Positions 43,138 through 49,780 of a stretch of 49,780 nucleotides of DNA are shown here, piece by piece. The notes under the pieces are model-generated. The model was given only the letters and a program-made list of their open reading frames with translations, was not told where the DNA came from and ran no database searches. Source of the DNA: Candidatus Gastranaerophilales bacterium. GTDB taxonomy: Bacteria; Cyanobacteriota; Vampirovibrionia; Gastranaerophilales; Gastranaerophilaceae. The DNA is taken from the NCBI GenBank assembly GCA_944325075.1, contig CALUYU010000009.1:1-49780 (forward strand), in the 5' to 3' direction. Both the position numbers and the translations under genes were made by a program. Every line of letters starts with the position of its first letter. The first letter of the stretch is position 1.

Positions 43138-44489
43138 AAAAATTTTGGTGTTTAGTTCTTTTGTTTAGTTTTTATATATCATTATTGCCTTCATATGCCG
43201 CTGATAGCATTAACAAGGTTATATCAAAGTCCGGAATTGATAAATCTGCGGTTTCAATTTCTGTTAAAGATATAAAAAACGGCAAAACAGTATATTCGCT
43301 TCACCAGGATCGGCTTATAAACCCTGCATCAACCCAAAAATTGATTACTCTTGCAGCGTCTCTTGATACTTTAGGTTATGATTACAGATTTTTGACTCTT
43401 TTATACAAATCAACAAATAACGATTTATATTTAAAACTAGGGGCTGATCCATATTTAACAAGCAGTGATCTCAAGTCCATGATGCAAAAGGCTAAATCCA
43501 AAAATATAACTGAACCCAAAAATATTTATATTGATGATTATATTCTTGACTCTGTTACATGGGGTGAAGGCTGGCAGTGGGATGATGATTTAAACCCTCT
43601 TATGCCTAAATTCGGCCCTTATAATCTTGACAGAAATCTGATTAAGGTTATTGTTTCCCCAACAACATTAAACTCCCCGGCAAATGTTTATCCGGAAGTA
43701 TTTTATCCGTTGACATTTATGAATCTTGTGACTACCGGAAAAGAAAACGATATAAATATTTCACATAATACAACTATTGCAAATAATGTTCTTCAGGTAG
43801 AAGGAAGTGTCGCAAAACTAACTGGTATAACTATTCCGGTTAGTAATATTAAACGGTATTTCCGGCTTAGACTAGAAGATGCGGTTCGCAACGCCGATAT
43901 TTTGTTTTATGGAACTATTACACAGAAGAAGCTGCCGGAAAAAAACGTTTATCTTGTAGCTCAAACTGAACACCCTATTAAAGATGCGGCAAAAGATATT
44001 TTGCAAAAGAGTGATAATATGATTGCAGAAACAGTGTTTAAACTTGCCGGCGGAAAGTTTAAGAATAATACCGGTTCAATAAGTTCTGCACTGGAAATGT
44101 TTAATGCATTTTGCGGAAAGAACAACTTGAAAGCAGAAGATGTAAAACTCGTTGACGGGAGCGGTGTTTCTAAAAATAATCTTATGAGTGCGGATTTTAT
44201 GACCTCATTCCTTGTTGCTGAGGCTAAGCAAAGTAACTTTGAGACATATAAATCTTTGATGGCTTCTCCGGGAACAGGCACATTAGAGGATCGAATGCTT
44301 TATTTCAGAGACAATCTTAAGGCAAAAACCGGAACTTTAACGGATGTCAGCGCAATTGCAGGGTATATAAAAACACAGCGCGGGCATGAATATGCATTTG
44401 ATATTATGATTAATGACCATAAATCGTCTCCGGCTGATAAAAAGATGCTGGAAGAATATATTCTCCGTTCGGTATTTGTAAATTACTAG
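43134..44489 (+). CDS. dacB: D-alanyl-D-alanine carboxypeptidase/endopeptidase, S13 family (PBP4/DacB)
   Basis: Periplasmic peptidoglycan peptidase of 451 residues. Signal peptide 1-22 (FWCLVLLFSFYISLLPSYA), then the three serine penicillin-binding motifs: STQK (SxxK), SDN in KSDNMIAETV (SxN) and KTG in AKTGTLTDVSA. An insert between SxxK and SxN is typical of S13. Start ATG overlaps the stop of the preceding gene by four bases. Confidence 0.92.
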   Translation: MKKFWCLVLLFSFYISLLPSYAADSINKVISKSGIDKSAVSISVKDIKNGKTVYSLHQDRLINPASTQKLITLAASLDTLGYDYRFLTLLYKSTNNDLYLKLGADPYLTSSDLKSMMQKAKSKNITEPKNIYIDDYILDSVTWGEGWQWDDDLNPLMPKFGPYNLDRNLIKVIVSPTTLNSPANVYPEVFYPLTFMNLVTTGKENDINISHNTTIANNVLQVEGSVAKLTGITIPVSNIKRYFRLRLEDAVRNADILFYGTITQKKLPEKNVYLVAQTEHPIKDAAKDILQKSDNMIAETVFKLAGGKFKNNTGSISSALEMFNAFCGKNNLKAEDVKLVDGSGVSKNNLMSADFMTSFLVAEAKQSNFETYKSLMASPGTGTLEDRMLYFRDNLKAKTGTLTDVSAIAGYIKTQRGHEYAFDIMINDHKSSPADKKMLEEYILRSVFVNY

Positions 44490-44583
44490 TTTGTATTTAG
44501 CATTTTTACCGCGGAATGGCTGTTTTTTAGGTTCGGATGCGCACGCCAATGTTAATCTAATGGAGTTTCAAATCCAATTTGGC

Positions 44584-45153
44584 TTATCTAAGCTTTCTTG
44601 CGAAAGATAAACCCGCCGGAAGATCAAGTATTGTATGTCTGTAGTCGGGATGTGAATTAATCGCTTCAATATAAGTCCGGACTTTTTCTTTATGAGAAAG
44701 AACATTATCACAAGTATAAATTCCGCCAGCTTTTAAATGTGGATGAATTAGTCTGAAATAGTCAACAGACTCTCTTTTATTAGCGTCAACAAATGCAAAG
44801 TCAAATTTCAGTTCTTCCGGAAGATATTCAAGAACCTTAACTGCTTCTCCGGGGCGTATAGTTATTACTTCGGCTACTCCGCATTTTTCAAAATTTGCCT
44901 GAGCAATTGAATACCTTTTTTCATAAAATTCAATGGTAGACATCTGTCCGCCGTTGGCTTTAAAAGCTTTTCCGAGCCAAATTCCGCTGTACCCGTTAGA
45001 GGTGCCGACTTCAATACCGGATACAAATCCTTCTGTTGTTATTATTTTATATAAAAATTCCGCTGTTTGACGTGAGATATTCCAAAAATCCCGCTGCGTT
45101 TTTTCTAAATCTTTTAATACATCCTGAGTTATCTTATCAAAGTTTTCAATCAT
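44584..45153 (-). CDS. Class I SAM-dependent O-methyltransferase (family 3)
   Basis: 189 residues. SAM motif GIEVGTSNGYSGIWLGKA, STIEFYEKRY, FDFAFVDANKRE and GGIYTCDNVL (metal-binding region) fit the COMT-like PF01596 group. Substrate unknown. It starts directly after the stop of the beta-propeller gene and closes the operon. Confidence 0.85.
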   Translation of the reverse strand: MIENFDKITQDVLKDLEKTQRDFWNISRQTAEFLYKIITTEGFVSGIEVGTSNGYSGIWLGKAFKANGGQMSTIEFYEKRYSIAQANFEKCGVAEVITIRPGEAVKVLEYLPEELKFDFAFVDANKRESVDYFRLIHPHLKAGGIYTCDNVLSHKEKVRTYIEAINSHPDYRHTILDLPAGLSFARKLR

Positions 45154-46587
45154 TTACTTTGCCGTACCGATCTTTTTAATTTTGTTGGTGACATATATAG
45201 TTCCTACAGGAATTTCAAGCTGATTAGTTTGTACTATTTTTTTCTGGTCAAGATTAAGGATTGAATACACTCCGGCCTTTGCATCGGTGATTAAAGCAAG
45301 GTTAGAATTTTCTATTGGGGTTATTTTGGTTGGGAATTGGTTTTGTGTCAGTTCAATAGTTCCGGTAAGCTTATCTATTGTGGTATCAATTAAATCTATT
45401 GATTTATTTCCGGCACTTAAGATAAACAACGTATCTTTATATGCAAACATATCTACAGGCTTGTCGGAAATTTCATTTTCAGACATTAACCCCATTGTTT
45501 CGTAATCTATAATTGCAAGTCTATTTTTGGTACGGCTGGTTAAATAAATTTTACCGTTAACATAGGCAATTTTAGATACATTTGGAAATTTCCCGATTTC
45601 TTTCAGCAGATAGTCATTATCCAGCTCAACCGCCCAAACTTCTCTTGTTTGTTTGTCGTTATAAAAAAGTTTTGTTCCGTCATCGCTTAGCGTAACCTTT
45701 TCACACATCCCGTTCAAGCGTATTTGTTTTTTTATTGTCATTGTCTCTAAGCTTATCACATACATACTGGCGTCTTCACCACTTGAGATATACGCTATTT
45801 TATTTTTTTTATCAATAATAATTTCTTCAGGCTGTGTTTTGAATGAAATTTCTTTAATCACTTTTTCATCTGCCAAAGAAATAACATCAAGTGATTTTTT
45901 TCCGTATGAGGTTACCAGAAGAAAGCCTTCATAGCCTTTTATTGAAATAGGGATATCATCCTGAGCTAATGCATAACTTGCAATTTTTCTCTCAGGAGTT
46001 ACTACCTGAATATTTTTTGAGGCATTGGAGGCTATGTACATAACTTTATCCTTAAGTACAGGAGTAAGAGTAAGAGAGTTTACAACTGCTCCGGTTTTTG
46101 GCTGTGCAACCGGAATTACAAGGCCGGTATCCTTTGAGGTTTGAATATTTAAGTTACCTATAATATTTTTCAAACTTGAAGGAATAATTAAATTTTTCGG
46201 TACAAGCATATCCTGCGGCAGTAAACCGGTTCGCAGCTCCAACGGCGGTGCCGGTAAATCAATTACGGTATTTTTCCCTTTGTTGTTTGTTATCATCTTC
46301 AAAAGTACATAGTCATTACTTAATATAACAGCATCAGGTTTTTGTGCCATTGTTTTGCCGGCAGGAATTGTCGATTTGATAGTAATTGTTTCACTGTTAT
46401 TGAACTTTGAGGGAATAAGAGGCAAGTAAACAGTATTATCCGGTAGAATAACAACTCCGTCAAACCTGAAATCGGTTTCCGGGAATGCTTCTTTCACAAA
46501 ATTTTGTACATTGTCCGGTAGTTTTGCCGCATTAACCGGCATGGATACTGTTAGCATTATTGCTAATACTATTAATACTTTCCGCAT
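45154..46587 (-). CDS. Exported YncE-like beta-propeller protein
   Basis: 477 residues with signal peptide (VLIVLAIMLTVSMPVNAA). Repeated blades with patterns such as IIDKKNKIAYISSGEDASMYVI, VTLSDDGTKLFY and VNGKIYLTSRTKNRLAIIDY match the YVTN/NHL-like seven-bladed fold. Envelope-located; role unknown. It overlaps the dnaJ stop by one base (TAATG). Confidence 0.8.
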   Translation of the reverse strand: MRKVLIVLAIMLTVSMPVNAAKLPDNVQNFVKEAFPETDFRFDGVVILPDNTVYLPLIPSKFNNSETITIKSTIPAGKTMAQKPDAVILSNDYVLLKMITNNKGKNTVIDLPAPPLELRTGLLPQDMLVPKNLIIPSSLKNIIGNLNIQTSKDTGLVIPVAQPKTGAVVNSLTLTPVLKDKVMYIASNASKNIQVVTPERKIASYALAQDDIPISIKGYEGFLLVTSYGKKSLDVISLADEKVIKEISFKTQPEEIIIDKKNKIAYISSGEDASMYVISLETMTIKKQIRLNGMCEKVTLSDDGTKLFYNDKQTREVWAVELDNDYLLKEIGKFPNVSKIAYVNGKIYLTSRTKNRLAIIDYETMGLMSENEISDKPVDMFAYKDTLFILSAGNKSIDLIDTTIDKLTGTIELTQNQFPTKITPIENSNLALITDAKAGVYSILNLDQKKIVQTNQLEIPVGTIYVTNKIKKIGTAK

Positions 46588-47714
46588 TACTGGAATACTC
46601 CTTTAACTTTTGCAAGCAGTGATTCGGAATATTTTTTACCGCTTTTTAGTTCATATATTTTTTTATACAATTCTTTTTCTTCATCACTTAATTGTGTCGG
46701 AATTTTTACGGAAACTACAATTATATGATCGCCTCTTTGAGAAGGTCTTGAAAGAAGTGGAATTCCAGCGTTTCTGATTTTTATTGTATTCCCGTTTTGA
46801 ATTCCGGCATGGATTTGGATTTTTTGTTCCCCGTCAAGTGTCTTGATTGTAACTTCATCTCCAAGAACTGCTTGTTCCGGAGAGATTTGCAATTTTGTGT
46901 AAACGTCAGCTCCATCACGGGTAAAGTAGTCTGAGGCTTTAACATGGATTACAACAAATAAATCTCCCGGACGTCCGCCGTTTATACCTGCATCACCTTC
47001 TCCTGATACACGCATTTTGGAATGGTTGTCAACTCCGGCCGGAATTTTAATTTCAATTTTCTTTTCTTTTTCGATTTTTCCGTACCCTTTGCAGGCTTTG
47101 CATGGTTTTGAAATTTTAACACCGGTTCCGCGGCAGTCCGGACATGTCGTAATTTGTGTGAATGAACCAAGAGGGGTTCTTGCTACAGTCTGAACCTGGC
47201 CTGAACCGTGGCATGTCGGACATGTTTCAGGTTTAGAGCCTTTTTCTGCTCCGGTTCCGCCGCACTCTGAACATGTTTCAAGATGATCAAATTTTATTTC
47301 TTTAGTTGTGCCAAATACAGCCTCTTCAAATGATATTTCCACGTCGTATCTCAAATCATCGCCGGGCTGCGGGGCATTTGGATCAGGGCGGCCGCCGCCA
47401 AAACCAAAACCGCCGAATCCGCCAAAAAATGTATTAAAAATATCATTAAGATCGCCAAATCCGCTTTCAAACGGGCCGTTGGTGTTAAATCCGGCGTTCT
47501 TAAGTCCGTCTTCTCCATAGCGGTCATAAGTTGCACGTTTATTGTCGTCCATTAATGTTTCATAGGCCTTACCCAGTTCTTTGAATTTTGCTTCTGCATC
47601 CGGGGCCTTGTTTACATCGGGGTGTAGTGTACGGGCTTTCCGTCTGAAAGCCGATTTTATCTCGTCCTTAGAGGCGTTTTTTTCAACGCCTAGTATTTCA
47701 TAGTAATCTGACAT
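46587..47714 (-). CDS. dnaJ: DnaJ co-chaperone
   Basis: 375 residues. J domain (1-70, with HPD in LHPDVN), Gly/Phe-rich region (about 80-115, [10 protein letters not shown]), four zinc motifs ([32 protein letters not shown]; the last slightly degenerate) and a C-terminal substrate domain. It works with DnaK and GrpE. grpE lies just upstream, but dnaK, usually between them, is absent. Confidence 0.97.
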   Translation of the reverse strand: MSDYYEILGVEKNASKDEIKSAFRRKARTLHPDVNKAPDAEAKFKELGKAYETLMDDNKRATYDRYGEDGLKNAGFNTNGPFESGFGDLNDIFNTFFGGFGGFGFGGGRPDPNAPQPGDDLRYDVEISFEEAVFGTTKEIKFDHLETCSECGGTGAEKGSKPETCPTCHGSGQVQTVARTPLGSFTQITTCPDCRGTGVKISKPCKACKGYGKIEKEKKIEIKIPAGVDNHSKMRVSGEGDAGINGGRPGDLFVVIHVKASDYFTRDGADVYTKLQISPEQAVLGDEVTIKTLDGEQKIQIHAGIQNGNTIKIRNAGIPLLSRPSQRGDHIIVVSVKIPTQLSDEEKELYKKIYELKSGKKYSESLLAKVKGVFQ

Positions 47715-47749
47715 TTTTCCCTATTCTTTAATCTTCTTCTTTTACTCTA

Positions 47750-47824
47750 TTATAATTCAAATTTATTTTTTATGTCCAATTTTTCTAAAAGCGGAGAAAG
47801 ATCGGCTTTCAGGTTTATTTTCAT
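47750..47824 (-). CDS. Possible 24-residue peptide between grpE and dnaJ
   Basis: Starts MKINLKADLSPLLEKL and ends KNKFEL. It lies 9 nt after the grpE stop and reads as an amphipathic helix. The only SD candidate (GGAG) is about 16 nt before the ATG, which is far. A -10-like TATAAT for dnaJ overlaps its end. Low confidence. Confidence 0.25.
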   Translation of the reverse strand: MKINLKADLSPLLEKLDIKNKFEL

Positions 47825-47833
47825 AGACGTAAA

Positions 47834-48415
47834 TTATTCTCCGGTTGTCGCAACGTTAACCAAAGACGGGCGCAGAACTTTATCACCAAGTTTATAGCCC
47901 TTTTGTAATTCAGCAATAACTGTATGCTCTGGGTATTCATTAGTCGGGGTCTGCATAACTGCATCGTGGAAGTTTGGATCAAATGCTTTTCCGGCAGCGT
48001 CAATAGGTTCCATACCAAGTTTTGTGAGAGTATCAACTACTTGTTTATGCAATAGTTCAAAACTATCTTTGTATTGTTTACAGTCTTCAATATTTTCAAG
48101 CGCTTTTTCTGCTCGTTCAAAGTTGTCAAGAACTTCAATCATTTTTGTTAATGCATTTTCTGTTCCAAAACGCAGTAAGCTTTCTCTTTCCGCTTCCTGA
48201 CGTTTTCTGTAATTTTCAAAATCCGCAGCAAGACGAAGATATTGATTGTTCAATTTTTCATAATCTTCTTTTAATTTATCTGTTTCCTGATTGCTGTTAT
48301 CTGAGGCTTCAGGTTCTTTTTCGGTTTCAGGGGCCTGAGTCTCTTCTTTTATTGTTTCGTCGGTATTTTCCAAACCGTCATTTTTAAACGGATTATGTCC
48401 ATGTTTATGTTTCAT
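47834..48415 (-). CDS. grpE: GrpE nucleotide-exchange factor
   Basis: 193 residues from ATG 48415, with AAGGGG 7 nt upstream; an in-frame ATG six codons earlier (48433) is less well placed. An acidic disordered N-terminus, then a long helix with YLRLAADFENYRKRQEAE and the beta-wing GMEPIDAAGKAFDPNFHDAVMQ. Exchange factor for DnaK. Standard length. Confidence 0.94.
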   Translation of the reverse strand: MKHKHGHNPFKNDGLENTDETIKEETQAPETEKEPEASDNSNQETDKLKEDYEKLNNQYLRLAADFENYRKRQEAERESLLRFGTENALTKMIEVLDNFERAEKALENIEDCKQYKDSFELLHKQVVDTLTKLGMEPIDAAGKAFDPNFHDAVMQTPTNEYPEHTVIAELQKGYKLGDKVLRPSLVNVATTGE

Positions 48416-48575
48416 GATATTTCCCCTTTTCAATCTGTTTCAATATTTTAATTATAGAATAATAAAACTCAGATGAGAATAAAATTTATTATTTTTTAAT
48501 ATTTTGTATTCTTATTATCTGATAAATCGGCTAATCCAGATGTATAGAAAAGTTGTTTGAAAAGCTAAATGAATT

Positions 48576-48613
48576 AAAAAAAAAAATAAAAACCGGAGGT
48601 CATAGACCTCCGG
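48576..48613 (-). terminator. Rho-independent terminator after the pilin-like remnant
   Basis: CCGGAGGT...ACCTCCGG forms an 8-bp perfect stem (48593-48613). On the minus strand it is followed by a long T-rich tract (48592-48576). Confidence 0.85.
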
Positions 48614-48664
48614 CCAACGAGATTTAGAACCATTTAATCACGGATTATTTTTAACTATATTTTT

Positions 48665-49036
48665 TTATTTCCCTTTGTACATAACGGCTCTGGCTGCAGA
48701 TGTCGCAGGAAGAATTGTTTGATCATACATGTAAATTGGATAAATATCTGTCGGATTAGATACTACACAATCATCATCAGTTGCTTTGTAATTAGAAGAT
48801 CCATCACAAGTAACAAGTTTGTTAGGGTTTTTGCTGCTGTTAACGTCAACTACACCATAACATTTGTTGGCTTCAGTACATTGAGCAGATCTGGTTTTTC
48901 CTGAACCGGGAGCTTTAGTGAATGTAAGAGTAATACCATCATTAAAGAATAATGTGTAGTTACCGGTAGCAGCATTACCGAATTTTGCTTCTGTAGGCCC
49001 CCAACCTTCACCGTTATAAGTACTTACAACGTTCAT
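48665..49036 (-). pseudogene. 5'-truncated pilin-like protein remnant
   Basis: 123 residues that resemble the C-terminal domain of pilin-like exported proteins (AATGNYTLFFNDGITLTF, Cys pairs in CTEANKC and CDGS...C, end MYKGK). No prepilin leader or any signal peptide is present, and no SD precedes the only ATG. The upstream frame closes at a TAA about 27 nt earlier. The hairpin terminator behind it is intact. Most likely a gene that lost its 5' part next to repeat island B; a very short true gene cannot be excluded. Confidence 0.55.
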
Positions 49037-49267
49037 TCTGTTGTTTAATAAAAATATGTTTTTTTATATTTTAAAAATGTAATAAAATTTTATTGAGGTT
49101 AAAGATGGACGATAGAGTGGAATATTTTAATGTAGGTTGAGGGTCGACCCAAAAATATAAACAATTATCATTTCATCCCGCCGGCGGAGCATTGTAATGT
49201 AGTTCATTAGGCACTTTGGCAGAAAGCAGATTTTGTTAAATAAAGTAGGTTGTGGTTGCCATCCCAA

Positions 49268-49302
49268 CTTACTTTTTTCTTTCGGCCAAAGAAAAAAGTA
49301 AG
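49268..49302. repeat. AT-rich hairpin repeat, copy 2
   Basis: The same 15-bp stem as at 11796-11830 (CTTACTTTTTTCTTT), with loop CGGCC instead of AGTCA. Loops differ while both stem arms match exactly. Confidence 0.9.
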
Positions 49303-49400
49303 CAAAAAAGAAAGCACTATGAGTCATGAGATTTGATTTATCCTTTAAGGGTTTAAAACGAATTTTCTTTAGTTGATGTAGGTTGGGGTTTCTACCCCAA

Positions 49401-49433
49401 CTTACTTTTTCTTTAGCGCAAAGAAAAAGTAAG
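49401..49433. repeat. AT-rich hairpin repeat, copy 3
   Basis: 14-bp perfect stem CTTACTTTTTCTTT with loop AGCGC. One T shorter than copies 1 and 2 in both arms. Confidence 0.9.
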
Positions 49434-49490
49434 CAAAAAGAAAGCACTATGAGCCGTGTGATTTAAAATTCAAAATCAAGACTTGAAAAT

Positions 49491-49523
49491 CTACTTTTTT
49501 CTTTGGTCAAAAGAAAAAAGTAG
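49491..49523. repeat. AT-rich hairpin repeat, copy 4
   Basis: 14-bp perfect stem CTACTTTTTTCTTT with loop GGTCA, followed by GGCAAAAAAGAAAGCA as in the other copies. Confidence 0.9.
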
Positions 49524-49573
49524 GCAAAAAAGAAAGCATTAAGAGTCGAGAGACGTAAATTAAAAACAGATAC

Positions 49574-49601
49574 TTGAAAAAATAAAGAAATAGTATATAA
49601 T
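49574..49601 (+). promoter_or_regulatory. Promoter of G-tract leader, copy 2
   Basis: -35 TTGAAA (49574-49579), 16-nt spacer, -10 TATAAT (49596-49601), then SD AAAAGGAGGT. Identical layout to copy 1 at 12350-12377, although the spacer sequence differs. Confidence 0.7.
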
Positions 49602-49623
49602 AAAAGAAAAAGGAGGTAAATAT

Positions 49624-49668
49624 ATGGGAAAGTCAAGTATAGTGCGGCATACGGGGGGGGGGGGGTAA
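49624..49668 (+). CDS. G-tract leader ORF, copy 2 (14 codons in the present frame)
   Basis: Encodes MGKSSIVRHTGGGG in the present frame, then TAA at 49666 directly after G13. It differs from copy 1 by one residue. With 12 or 15 G the frame stays open to the window end through the sequence GVKP. The downstream gene is outside the window; by analogy it should be another pilin-like gene. Confidence 0.55.
   Translation: MGKSSIVRHTGGGG
49653..49665. repeat. Mononucleotide tract, 13 G (copy 2)
   Basis: Same length and context as 12430-12442: CAT-AC before it and TAACGAAC after it. Confidence 0.95.
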
Positions 49669-49763
49669 CGAACTTCAAGGGAGACAAGGGTTTTTGTCAA
49701 AATTACCTTTCTCCAAATTTTTCACCAAAACAAAGTTTTCTGTATCAGATGTAAATAAATATT

Positions 49764-49780
49764 ATGTTGGGGTGAAACCC
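49764..49780. repeat. GTAGGTTGGG hairpin repeat, cut by the window end
   Basis: ATGTTGGGGTGAAACCC, the first half of the repeat seen complete at 12528-12556, in the same position relative to the leader. Confidence 0.8.

Larger units (their letters stand above)
49037..49573. repeat. Intergenic repeat island B
   Basis: About 540 nt without a supported gene. GTAGGTTG-type hairpins lie at 49131-49150 (degenerate), 49245-49268 and 49376-49400. AT-rich hairpins lie at 49268-49302, 49401-49433 and 49491-49523. Segment 49267-49400 repeats 11795-11926 in the same order. The island ends in leader copy 2. Confidence 0.85.

Noticed and set aside
48434-48575. CIRCE operator before grpE, and likewise before clpB (6958-7108)
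   Set aside because: No TTAGCACTC-N9-GAGTGCTAA-like inverted repeat was seen at either place.

Overview
The window reads as a chromosomal segment of an AT-rich, Gram-negative-type bacterium, most likely a non-photosynthetic relative of Cyanobacteria (Vampirovibrionia/Melainabacteria, gut Gastranaerophilales type). This is inferred from four things: prepilin-like proteins with the FTLAEVLITLGIIGVVAA N-terminus, a yggS-sepF-ftsZ division cluster, a DUF4330 gene followed by a cyanobacterial IctB-like O-antigen-ligase-family protein, and many genes with no Shine-Dalgarno site. No database search was possible. No rRNA, tRNA, CRISPR array, transposase or integrase was found.

Layout. 1-2.2 kb: the end of a pilin-like gene, a YkgJ-type Cys-cluster fusion protein and two small ORFs. 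2.2-7.0 kb: a GAF-GGDEF-HD-GYP c-di-GMP protein behind a 16-bp perfect palindrome, then clpB. 7.1-11.8 kb: an orphan secreted/unknown protein, then yggS, sepF, nadK and ftsZ. 11.8-12.9 kb: an island of palindromic repeats ending in a promoter/leader with a 13-G tract in front of a pilin-like gene. 13.6-22.3 kb: folC, ruvC, a GH57 glucanase divergent from a ROK sugar kinase, a second GAF-GGDEF-HD protein with a damaged HD site, thiL and ispD. 22.4-26.2 kb: an unknown membrane-associated protein, a NarL-type regulator, a phosphoesterase and ispG. 26.3-29.2 kb: three exported proteins. 29.4-33.1 kb: rfaE1, DUF4330, IctB-like and tlyA. 33.1-33.6 kb: a 24-residue hydrophobic peptide gene facing a strong antisense promoter. 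33.6-41.5 kb: polA and the tig-clpP-clpX proteostasis group. 41.6-44.5 kb: acyltransferase, nitrilase-family amidohydrolase and dacB. 44.6-48.4 kb: grpE-dnaJ followed by a beta-propeller protein and an O-methyltransferase. 48.6-49.8 kb: a 5'-truncated pilin-like remnant and a second repeat island with a second copy of the G-tract leader.

Most genes are housekeeping: cell division, isoprenoid (MEP), thiamine, folate and NADP synthesis, protein quality control, and alpha-glucan use (GH57 plus ROK kinase). The accessory signal lies in three places. First, two copies of a promoter-SD-ATG-G13 leader, where a one-base change in the tract would join the leader frame to the pilin-like reading frame; this looks like a phase-variation switch. 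Second, a 24-residue toxin-like peptide with structured mRNA and a convergent antisense RNA, which fits a type I toxin-antitoxin module. Third, a family of perfect hairpin repeats that recur about 37 kb apart. A set of genes whose -10 box ends 6-7 nt before ATG also points to leaderless transcription.
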